Shown here: one piece after another, positions 6,495 to 12,856 of the stretch | How the letters are laid out: every line of letters starts with the position of its first letter | Numbering within the stretch: position 1 is the stretch's first letter | Assembly (NCBI GenBank): GCA_002731735.1 | Contig: PCCM01000145.1 | Coordinates: 1-12,856 of the forward strand | Direction of reading: 5' to 3' | Source of the DNA: Gemmatimonadota bacterium | Lineage (GTDB): Bacteria > Gemmatimonadota > Gemmatimonadetes > Longimicrobiales > Gaopeijiaceae | DNA length: 12,856 nt | Program-made: the position numbers and the translations under genes | The notes under the pieces: generated by a model | Database searches by the model: none | The model's input: only the letters and a program-made list of their open reading frames with translations | Told to the model about the DNA's origin: nothing

Positions 6495-7106
6495 ATGACA
6501 CTTCAACTTTATCACTGCGAGCGCGCCCGCTCGATGCGTCCGCTTTGGACGTTAGAAGAAATGGGCCTTGACTATGAACTCATCACGTTACCGTTTCCGC
6601 CCCGCTATCTGGCGAAGGAGTATCTCGAAGTCAATCCACTCGGCACTGTCCCCTGTTTAGTCGATGGCGATGTCGTCATGACGGAATCGGCCGGTATCAG
6701 CCAATACCTTGTCGATTCGTATGGTCCGACGGATCTCGCGGTATCGCGAGAGGAACCAGACTACGGCGCATATCTGAACTGGTTGCATCGAAGCGATGCC
6801 ACCTTGACCTTTCCGCAGACACTGGTGCTCCGTTACACGCAATTAGAGCCCGAAGAGAAGAGAAACCCACAGGTCGCCAACGATTACCGGAAATGGTTTC
6901 TTGGCCGGCTCCGATGCGTCGACGAGGCAGTCGCGGAACGCGAGTACCTGTGTGCACAGCGGTTTACGATCGCCGACATATGCATCGTCTACGCGTTGGT
7001 ATTAGCAAAATCTCTCGACATCGAAGAGGCCTTTACACCTAATATTCAAACGTACTGGGATCGCATTGCTGAACGGGATGCGTTTCAACGCGCTTACGCC
7101 AAGTAG
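6495..7106 (+). CDS. Glutathione S-transferase family protein
   Basis: A 203-residue cytosolic GST with the usual two domains. Residues 1-77 form the thioredoxin-like domain: the start LYHCERARSMRP carries candidate activating residues C8 and S13, NPLGTVPCL at 47-55 gives the cis-proline P53, and TES at 63-65 is the glutathione gamma-glutamyl site. Residues 85-203 are the helical domain with the N-capping motif FTIAD near 162-166. The length is normal. The ATG at 6495 lies just after AGGAGGGAGG. The next gene, for carboxylase beta, follows after 15 bp, so this gene is embedded in the acyl-CoA operon. GSTs in catabolic operons can isomerise, dehalogenate or cleave ether bonds, or conjugate an epoxide. 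The embedding suggests a pathway role, and the glyoxalase II gene on the other strand could release glutathione from a thioester product. The exact reaction is unknown. Confidence 0.85.
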   Translation: MTLQLYHCERARSMRPLWTLEEMGLDYELITLPFPPRYLAKEYLEVNPLGTVPCLVDGDVVMTESAGISQYLVDSYGPTDLAVSREEPDYGAYLNWLHRSDATLTFPQTLVLRYTQLEPEEKRNPQVANDYRKWFLGRLRCVDEAVAEREYLCAQRFTIADICIVYALVLAKSLDIEEAFTPNIQTYWDRIAERDAFQRAYAK

Positions 7107-7121
7107 CTAGAGGAATAGAAC

Positions 7122-8768
7122 ATGGCAGTACTTCAATCGCAGCTAGATACACGTTCTGAGCAGTTCCGACAGAACAAAGAAGAAATGACCGTCAAGCTAG
7201 AGCAGATGGACGAGCTATACGCCGAGGCAGCGCGAGGTGGCGGCGCCGAAGCTCTCGAGCGTCTTGCCAAAAGAAATAAGATGCCGATCCGAGAGCGAAT
7301 CGCGTGGGCACTCGATCCCGATTCGCCATTTCTTGAAATCAGCCCTCTCGCGGCCTGGCGTTCGCACGTAGCAATAGGCTCCGGTTTCGTTGTCGGCGTG
7401 GGCGTCATCGAGGGCGTCGAGTGCGTCATTCTTGGCCACGATCCCTCTGTCCGCGCCGGAGCCTTCAATCATTTCAACTCCAAAAAGCTGATGCGTGGAT
7501 TGGAGATCGCTCGTGAGAATCGCCTACCTTACGTGCAATTCGTCGAATCCGCCGGCGCTGATCTGCGTGGCGGCGGTGGTGGTGGCGGCGGTGGTGGCAC
7601 GCCGGTCGACCCACTTCTACGGGTGGAGGGACATTTCGCCGAATCAGGACGTCTCTTTTATGAAATCACCGAGCTATCGAAAATGCGAATACCAACTATT
7701 TCGTTAGTGTTCGGTGCTTCGACCGCGGGCGGCGCTTACCAACCGGGAATGAGCGATTACAACATATTCGTCAAGAACCAGGCGATGGTTTCACTTGGCG
7801 GGCCACCACTCGTGAAGATGGCAACGGGCGAAGATGCGGAGCCGGAACCGCTGGGTGGCGCCGACATGCACACGTCCACGTCGGGGCTCGGAGACTATCT
7901 CGCCCAGAACGAAATGGATGGTATTCGATTACTGCGTGAAGTCGTGGGGCACCTCAACTGGCGAAAACTTGGTCCCGGACCAAGCAAACCGGCAGACCCA
8001 CCTATCCACGATCCGCAAGAACTTCTCGGCGTCGTCGGCGAGGACCTAAAAAAACCTTTTGATATACGAGAGGTCATTGCCCGCGTCGTCGACGGTTCTC
8101 GTTTTGAAGAATTTAAACCCCGGTATGGACCTACACTGGTGACCGGGTGGGGCTCCATCCACGGCTATCCCGTTGGCATCTTGGGTAACAACGGTGCACT
8201 GATGTCCGAATCCTCAGAAAAGGCGTCGCAGTTTATTCAACTCTGTAATCAAGTCGACGTGCCATTGTTGTTTCTTCACAACATCACCGGCTATGTGGTG
8301 GGAACGGATTTCGAGCAGGGCGGCATTACGAAGAATGGTTCGAAAATGATCAATGCGGTGACGAATTCCACCGTTCCGCACATCACAGTGATCGTCGGGG
8401 CATCGTACGGCGCCGGAAATTACGGTATGAGCGGCCGAGCGTTTGGGACTAAATTCACCTTCATATGGCCCACCGCAAAAATTGCCGTCATGGGCCCGGA
8501 GCAAATGGCGGGCGTGATGACCATTATCCAAAAAGCATCCGCTGAGCGACGCGGCGCAGAGTTTGACGAAGAAGCCAACGCCCAACGCGAAGCCGCCGTC
8601 ATGGCCAACGCTGAGGAACAATCGAAGGGCCTCTTCGCTACATCCCGAGTATCAGACGACGGCATGATCGATCCAAGAGACACCCGCGACGTTGTCGGGT
8701 TCGCACTTTCCGCCGTCGCAAACGATGCCGTCAAGGGCACCAAGGAGTTCGGCACATGGCGGATGTAA
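7122..8768 (+). CDS. Acyl-CoA carboxylase, carboxyltransferase (beta) subunit, MCC-like
   Basis: A 548-residue carboxyltransferase that would move the carboxyl group from carboxybiotin to an acyl-CoA. An N-terminal helical segment (SQLDTRSEQFRQN at 6-18) resembles methylcrotonyl-CoA carboxylase beta. The N-lobe carries STAGGAYQPGMSD at 200-212 and GGPPLVKMATGE at 226-237; the C-lobe carries NNGALMSESSEK at 356-367, HNITGYVVG at 386-394 and GASYGAGNYGMSGRA at 426-440, which is closer to the methylcrotonyl/geranyl-CoA type than to propionyl-CoA carboxylase. An unusual run of ten glycines fills residues 150-159 (7569-7598), just after the ESAGADLR strand end. It is encoded by mixed GGC and GGT codons in one open frame. 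AGAGGA lies 7 nt before the ATG. The 3' end overlaps the alpha subunit by 13 nt, implying coupled, stoichiometric translation. The substrate is inferred to be a branched 2-enoyl-CoA. Confidence 0.9.
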   Translation: MAVLQSQLDTRSEQFRQNKEEMTVKLEQMDELYAEAARGGGAEALERLAKRNKMPIRERIAWALDPDSPFLEISPLAAWRSHVAIGSGFVVGVGVIEGVECVILGHDPSVRAGAFNHFNSKKLMRGLEIARENRLPYVQFVESAGADLRGGGGGGGGGGTPVDPLLRVEGHFAESGRLFYEITELSKMRIPTISLVFGASTAGGAYQPGMSDYNIFVKNQAMVSLGGPPLVKMATGEDAEPEPLGGADMHTSTSGLGDYLAQNEMDGIRLLREVVGHLNWRKLGPGPSKPADPPIHDPQELLGVVGEDLKKPFDIREVIARVVDGSRFEEFKPRYGPTLVTGWGSIHGYPVGILGNNGALMSESSEKASQFIQLCNQVDVPLLFLHNITGYVVGTDFEQGGITKNGSKMINAVTNSTVPHITVIVGASYGAGNYGMSGRAFGTKFTFIWPTAKIAVMGPEQMAGVMTIIQKASAERRGAEFDEEANAQREAAVMANAEEQSKGLFATSRVSDDGMIDPRDTRDVVGFALSAVANDAVKGTKEFGTWRM

Positions 8769-10741
8769 TTATTAAACCCATCACACGCTTGTTGGTCGCC
8801 AATCGCGGTGAGATCGCACGAAGAATTTTTCGCACCGCGCATGAAATGGGCATCGCCACTGTCGCGGTCTATGCAGACGGTGATGACAACGCGCCTTTCG
8901 TTCAGGAAGCGGACAGTGCCATCGCACTACAAGGACAAACGTCAGCAGAAACCTACCTGGATGCGGAAAAAGTATACGCAGCCTGCGCTGCCTCCGGGGC
9001 AGACGCGGTACACCCCGGTTACGGGTTTTTATCGGAAAACGCACGCTTCGCCGAAGCCATCATGAAGCGTGGAATTACTTGGGTAGGGCCACCGACCCAC
9101 GCGATTGAACAAATGGGCGACAAATTATCAGCCAAACAGGCGATGACCGACGCCGGTGTACCGACCCTACCTGCGCACGAGCTCAATGTCGGGGACGACC
9201 TAGCAAAAGCTGCCGACGCGATCGGTTTTCCTGTCCTTGTCAAAGCATCGGCCGGCGGTGGTGGTCGTGGGATGCGGGTTGTCGAAAGTGTTGCCGATCT
9301 AGAAGCCGCCGTCGAAGGGGCGCGTCGCGAAGCTGAAGCATCCTTCGGTGACGATACCGTGTTTCTTGAACGATGGCTGACGGCATCTCGACACGTCGAA
9401 ATACAGATCCTCGGAGACAACCACGGCAACTTAGTACATTTATTTGAACGTGAGTGCTCTATCCAACGCCGCCATCAGAAGGTTATCGAAGAGGCACCTT
9501 CGTCCGCGGTAACTCCCGCACTCCGCGAGCAAATGGGAAATGCTGCGGTCAAAGCGGCACAAAAGATCGGTTATACCTCGGCTGGCACCGTCGAGTTCTT
9601 GCTCAACGGAGAGGACTTTTGGTTCTTAGAAGTTAATACCAGACTTCAGGTAGAACACCCTGTCACTGAAGCCATCACGGGACTCGATCTCGTGCGCGAA
9701 CAGCTACGAATCGCCGAGGGAGAAGAACTCGGCTACGACCAAGATGACTTGACTATCGATGGGCACGCGATCGAAGCCCGACTCTACGCCGAAGATCCGA
9801 CTAGGAACTTCCTCCCCTCGCCCGGAACCATCCAAGTATGGAAGCCATCGTCACAGGCCCGTTTCGACTCCGGCGTCGAAGCCGGTACCGAGGTCAGTGT
9901 GAATTTTGACCCAATGATTGCCAAAGTGATCGCGCACGCGCCGACGCGGCGAGAGGCCGCTGCCAAACTCGCGCGAGCTTTGGAAACGACACAGCTTCAC
10001 GGCATCACCAACAACCGTGATTTTCTGGTGGCCACGTTGCGCACTCCGGCATTTATCGCGGGCGATACAACGACCGACTTCATTGAACGCGTAAATCCCA
10101 TGCGTACCCGAGAACCGAATGCCACAGAAGTCAGCGACGCCGCCATTGCAGCGGCTTTATTTGCTCAAGATCGGCGTCGAAAAAACGCCAAAGTACTGCG
10201 TCACATCTCCAGCGGTTGGCGAAATTCAATGATGCCGCCGGAACGTGTCGGATACGCTGTCGGTGATAGCGAATATGCGATCGAGTATCGCGCGAATCGA
10301 GACGGCACGTTTGACGTCAACGTCAGTGGCGACGATCACCATGTAACCCTGCACGGTGTGAACGGAGACCAGATCGATCTTGCCATCGACCAACGACGAA
10401 TCGCTTTTGCGGTATCGGAAGACGAAGCGAATCGCTACGTTCATGCCCCAACAGGCGACGTGGTACTGACCGAGTTGGACCGTTTCCCCAAACCTGGTGT
10501 GGCCGAATTTACTGGCGGGTTATACGCGCCCATGCCGGGCAAGGTCCTCGCGACCGAAGTATCACCTGGCGAGAGCGTGTCCGAGGGGCAGCTGTTGGTG
10601 ATCCTCGAAGCTATGAAAATGGAGCACCGAATAACTGCACCCATCGACGGCGTTGTTCAGGAAGTACCTGTTAACGAAGGTGACCAAGTCGACAATGGCC
10701 AAATATTGATCGTATTCGAAGAAAACGAAGGGGAATCATAG
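8756..10741 (+). CDS. Acyl-CoA carboxylase alpha subunit: biotin carboxylase plus biotin carrier domain
   Basis: A 661-residue biotin-dependent subunit that carboxylates its own biotin with ATP and bicarbonate. Residues about 10-455 are biotin carboxylase: VANRGEIA at 14-21, K163 and the ATP-binding GGGGRGMR at 167-174, H213, H240 and K242, E280 and E292, and NTRLQVEH at 294-301. Residues about 460-585 form the linker domain that contacts the beta subunit. Residues about 590-661 are the biotinyl domain with AMKMEH at 619-624; K621 (codon 10616-10618) is the biotinylation site. This is the standard fused alpha layout of methylcrotonyl-, propionyl- and geranyl-CoA carboxylases. AAGGAG at 8742-8747 lies 8 nt before the ATG, inside the end of the beta gene. 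Its TAG stop shares its last base with the GTG of the next gene. All catalytic residues I could check are intact. Confidence 0.93.
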   Translation: MADVIIKPITRLLVANRGEIARRIFRTAHEMGIATVAVYADGDDNAPFVQEADSAIALQGQTSAETYLDAEKVYAACAASGADAVHPGYGFLSENARFAEAIMKRGITWVGPPTHAIEQMGDKLSAKQAMTDAGVPTLPAHELNVGDDLAKAADAIGFPVLVKASAGGGGRGMRVVESVADLEAAVEGARREAEASFGDDTVFLERWLTASRHVEIQILGDNHGNLVHLFERECSIQRRHQKVIEEAPSSAVTPALREQMGNAAVKAAQKIGYTSAGTVEFLLNGEDFWFLEVNTRLQVEHPVTEAITGLDLVREQLRIAEGEELGYDQDDLTIDGHAIEARLYAEDPTRNFLPSPGTIQVWKPSSQARFDSGVEAGTEVSVNFDPMIAKVIAHAPTRREAAAKLARALETTQLHGITNNRDFLVATLRTPAFIAGDTTTDFIERVNPMRTREPNATEVSDAAIAAALFAQDRRRKNAKVLRHISSGWRNSMMPPERVGYAVGDSEYAIEYRANRDGTFDVNVSGDDHHVTLHGVNGDQIDLAIDQRRIAFAVSEDEANRYVHAPTGDVVLTELDRFPKPGVAEFTGGLYAPMPGKVLATEVSPGESVSEGQLLVILEAMKMEHRITAPIDGVVQEVPVNEGDQVDNGQILIVFEENEGES

Positions 10742-11517
10742 TGGCAACCACAGAAGCAACGCTTTATGCCGTCAAGAACGGAGCAGCCTGGATCACCCTG
10801 AATCGGCCGGAAAATCGAAATGCCCTTTCAGCCATTCTGGTACTTGAACTGTACGAGCATTTGCTCGTCGCCAACGACGATCCGGAGGTCCGATGCATCG
10901 TTATCACGGGCACAGATCCAGCTTTTTGCGCTGGGGCCGACCTTAAGAGTCCACCGGGCGAGAGTATTGAGGGACGCAAGTCAGTGCCCTATCCGCAAGT
11001 GCTAACGCAAATTCTTGAGAGCAACAAACCGGTGATTGCTGCGGTCAATGGAGCGGCGTTCGCCGGCGGCCTCGGACTGGTTGGTGCGGCCGATATCGTG
11101 ATAGCTCGCGAAGATGTTCAATTTAGCTTTAGCGAAGTGAGAATTGGGGTGATTCCAGCCGTCATTTCCGTCGTGTGCATCCCCAAACTTGGAACACATC
11201 ACGCGATGAAACTGTTCATCACCGGCGAACGATTTAGTGGAACTCAAGCTGTTGAGATGGGATTCGCGCACCGTGCCGTCTCCAAAGATCAACTCGTATC
11301 CGCCGTGAACGAAGAAGTCGATATGATTAATCGTGGGGGGCCGATTGCTGTCGTCGAATGCAAGAAATTAGTGCGTCGAGTTCCACAACTCTCGATCGGA
11401 GATGGCTTTACCGAAACCGCGGAGTGGAGCGGACGCATGTTCCGTTCTGACGAGGCTTCGGAAGGAATGGCGGCATTTCGAGAGAAGCGAGATGCGTCTT
11501 GGATCCAGGACGCCTAA
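10741..11517 (+). CDS. Enoyl-CoA hydratase/isomerase (crotonase), LiuC-like
   Basis: A 258-residue crotonase-fold enzyme expected to add water to an unsaturated acyl-CoA. Family marks are ITLNRPENRNAL at 18-29, the CAGADL oxyanion segment at 63-68, GAAFAGGLGL at 104-113 and FSEVRIGVIPAVIS at 130-143. E132 matches one of the two classical catalytic glutamates. The other, in GGxxE of typical hydratases, is G112 here, as I recall for methylglutaconyl-CoA hydratases of the LiuC kind. The SEVRxGxIPAVIS pattern also points to that branch. The start is GTG at 10741, overlapping the alpha-subunit stop by 1 nt, with AAGGGG 6-8 nt upstream. In context it would hydrate the carboxylase product (a 3-alkylglutaconyl-CoA) to the substrate of the lyase at the head of the operon. 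A dehydratase or isomerase role is the main alternative. Confidence 0.87.
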   Translation: MATTEATLYAVKNGAAWITLNRPENRNALSAILVLELYEHLLVANDDPEVRCIVITGTDPAFCAGADLKSPPGESIEGRKSVPYPQVLTQILESNKPVIAAVNGAAFAGGLGLVGAADIVIAREDVQFSFSEVRIGVIPAVISVVCIPKLGTHHAMKLFITGERFSGTQAVEMGFAHRAVSKDQLVSAVNEEVDMINRGGPIAVVECKKLVRRVPQLSIGDGFTETAEWSGRMFRSDEASEGMAAFREKRDASWIQDA

Positions 11518-11713
11518 TCCAGGCGCTATCCCAACCGCCTATTTTCAGACGATAAGCCCCTGTGGCCCGGAATTAGTGAATCCTAGAGCGGCCGTTTTCC
11601 GCTTGCCGAGTCGTGCAATTGTGTAACGATCCTAGATATGATCATTGAATAGGGATAAGACTGTGTTCCCGTTGCACATTGACGACGGGTAATTTTAGTA
11701 GGGGTAGCCAATA
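11518..11713. other. 196-bp intergenic region before the nitronate monooxygenase gene
   Basis: I find no gene here. A small inverted repeat AGCGG (11587-11591) / CCGCT (11599-11603) with a 7-nt loop is not followed by a T-run and is a poor terminator. A TATGAT at 11637-11642 could be a -10 element but has no convincing -35 partner 16-18 bp upstream. The right end carries the ribosome-binding AGGGG. The last gene may therefore have its own promoter or be weakly linked to the operon. Confidence 0.4.
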
Positions 11714-12841
11714 ATGAAATCTCGAATTTGCGACATGCTCGGCATAGAATTTCCGCTCGTCGCATTTACGCATTGCCGCGACGTTGTCGTGGAAGTCTCT
11801 AAAGCCGGTGGTATGGGCGTTCTCGGTGCAGCAGGTCATTCAGCGCAGACTCTTGAGGTCGAACTGAATTGGATTGACGAACACATCGACGGAATGCCCT
11901 ATGGGGTTGATTTGATCGCACCGACCAGCATCGCAATATCCGACGACACCAGCCCAGAAGAAACGTTAAATATGGTGCCGGAGGAACACAGAGACTTCGC
12001 CCTCAACATCCTTGCCCAACATCAGATCGATACCAAAGATGTTTACGCGATGCAGCAGGGTGGCGGCGGAGGCTTTCTCACCAAGGGGCGTGCCACCAAC
12101 ATTATCGACGTGGCGTTTTCCCACCCCATCAAACTCATCGCCAATGCATTAGGGGTGCCTCCGAGGTACATGATCGAAATGTGTCAACAACATGGTGTTG
12201 CTTCGGCCGCCCTCGTGGGAGCAAAAGAACACGCCGTAAAACAGGTGGATGCGGGCGTTGATCTTCTCGTCGTCGCCGGCACCGAGGCTGGTGGACATTG
12301 CGGTGAAGTCTCGACCATGGTGCTGGTTCCCGAAGTCTGTGGCGCGGTTAAAGATTCCGACGTGCCTGTTCTTGCGGCAGGCGGCATCGTCACCGGCCGA
12401 CAAATGGCTGCTTGCATGGCGATGGGTGCAGATGGTGTTTGGACCGGATCCGTTTGGCTGACAGTCGCAGAAGCCAACACGTCGCCGATTATCAAAGAGA
12501 AATACGTCCAGGCTGACTCCCGCATGACCGTTCGCTCGAAAGCGAGAACAGGGAAATATTCGCGTCAACTCCGATCGCCCTGGACCGACGCATGGGAATC
12601 TGGCGAAGCCCCAAATCCCCTACCCATGCCGTTGCAGTCACTGGTTAGCGAAGCACCGCTCGCAAAGGTTACAAAGCTTGCCGAAGGCGGGCACGAGGGA
12701 GCAAAACAACTCGCAACTTCGTTCGTAGGCCAAGGGGTCGGCTTGATGAATTCTATTCAGTCCACACGCGCCGTGGTCTACGAGTTCATGGAAGACTTTC
12801 TGAATGCACAGGAGCGGCTTCAATCGGCGATTGAAGACTGA
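11714..12841 (+). CDS. Nitronate-monooxygenase-like FMN-dependent TIM-barrel oxidoreductase
   Basis: A 375-residue flavoprotein of the nitronate monooxygenase (2-nitropropane dioxygenase) family. The core signature GTEAGGHCG at 189-197 contains H195, equivalent to the catalytic base. AAGGIVTGRQMA at 221-232 and GADGVWTGSVWL at 238-249 form the FMN phosphate-binding end of the barrel. The N-terminus reads PLVAFTHCRDVV at 14-25, where well-studied class I enzymes have a PIxxAPM-type motif, so this belongs to a separate subgroup and nitronate oxidation should not be assumed. Related proteins are often annotated this way in catabolic clusters and may act as enoyl reductases or oxygenases on acyl-CoA-like substrates. 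The ATG at 11714 has AGGGG 9 nt upstream. It lies 196 bp after the hydratase gene on the same strand and is probably part of the same functional locus. Confidence 0.8.
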   Translation: MKSRICDMLGIEFPLVAFTHCRDVVVEVSKAGGMGVLGAAGHSAQTLEVELNWIDEHIDGMPYGVDLIAPTSIAISDDTSPEETLNMVPEEHRDFALNILAQHQIDTKDVYAMQQGGGGGFLTKGRATNIIDVAFSHPIKLIANALGVPPRYMIEMCQQHGVASAALVGAKEHAVKQVDAGVDLLVVAGTEAGGHCGEVSTMVLVPEVCGAVKDSDVPVLAAGGIVTGRQMAACMAMGADGVWTGSVWLTVAEANTSPIIKEKYVQADSRMTVRSKARTGKYSRQLRSPWTDAWESGEAPNPLPMPLQSLVSEAPLAKVTKLAEGGHEGAKQLATSFVGQGVGLMNSIQSTRAVVYEFMEDFLNAQERLQSAIED

Positions 12842-12844
12842 CCG

Positions 12845-12850
12845 CAGGAG
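12845..12850 (+). promoter_or_regulatory. Shine-Dalgarno-like sequence for a gene beyond the right edge
   Basis: CAGGAG lies 4-9 nt after the stop of the nitronate-monooxygenase-like gene. Spaced normally, its start codon would fall within the last few bases of the window or just past the end; no ATG or GTG is visible in the remaining 6 nt. It suggests that the rightward string continues. Confidence 0.35.
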
Positions 12851-12856
12851 TTCCGA

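Noticed and set aside
7569..7598. Glycine run as a sign of a frameshift or pseudogene
   Set aside because: Conserved motifs continue in the same frame on both sides (ESAGADLR before, STAGGAY after), so the gene is intact.
5313..11517. Straight assignment as the leucine-degradation (liu) operon
   Set aside because: There is no isovaleryl-CoA dehydrogenase, a GST is inserted, the lyase metal site differs, and the neighbouring string encodes a monooxygenase and amidohydrolases; only the chemical logic is shared.
11587..11603. Small hairpin after the hydratase gene as a terminator
   Set aside because: The stem is only 5-6 bp, the loop is 7 nt, and no T-run follows the stem, so an intrinsic terminator is not supported.
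1..12856. tRNA, rRNA, CRISPR, insertion sequence or prophage signals
   Set aside because: No cloverleaf-like sequence, repeat-spacer array, transposase or terminal inverted repeats were seen on reading both strands; nearly all DNA is explained by metabolic genes.

Overview
The window looks like part of a bacterial chromosome, most likely from a Gram-negative proteobacterium. The reasons are the protein families (glyoxalase II, glutathione S-transferase, an MCC-type biotin carboxylase), a moderate GC content that I judge by eye to be in the mid-50s, strong Shine-Dalgarno sequences and frequent GTG/TTG starts. The exact lineage cannot be read from the sequence. Coding density is high. I saw no mobile elements, RNA genes, CRISPR arrays or phage genes.

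The layout is two divergent gene strings that share a 175-bp control region (5138-5312). Leftward (minus strand), in order of transcription, are a two-component flavin-dependent monooxygenase of the acyl-CoA dehydrogenase fold (5137-3989), two amidohydrolase-2 family TIM-barrel enzymes (3949-2789 and 2792-1770), a PHP-domain phosphoesterase (1766-954), a glyoxalase II type hydrolase (907-113), and the first codons of a further gene that runs off the left edge (76-1). Junctions are tight: 39 bp, a 4-nt overlap, 3 bp, 46 bp and 36 bp. Rightward (plus strand) are an HMG-CoA-lyase-like enzyme (5313-6410), a glutathione S-transferase (6495-7106), the beta subunit (7122-8768) and biotin-carrying alpha subunit (8756-10741) of an acyl-CoA carboxylase, an enoyl-CoA hydratase of the crotonase fold (10741-11517) and, after 196 bp, a nitronate-monooxygenase-like flavoprotein (11714-12841). 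A Shine-Dalgarno-like sequence just before the right edge suggests the string continues.

The carboxylase, hydratase and lyase together reproduce the chemical logic of leucine/isovalerate (liu) and acyclic terpene (atu) degradation: carboxylate the gamma-methyl of a 3-methyl-2-enoyl-CoA, hydrate the glutaconyl-CoA product, then split the 3-hydroxyglutaryl-CoA product. The surroundings are not those of a liu operon. No acyl-CoA dehydrogenase proper is present, the lyase has changed residues at two metal-ligand positions, the carboxylase beta subunit has a run of ten glycines in its first acyl-CoA-side loop, and the partners are a monooxygenase, ring- or lactone-acting amidohydrolases and glutathione enzymes. 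My inference is a catabolic island for an unidentified branched, possibly cyclic or aromatic, compound. The leftward operon would oxygenate and open or hydrolyse it, and the rightward operon would degrade the resulting branched acyl-CoA. The substrate cannot be named from sequence alone.
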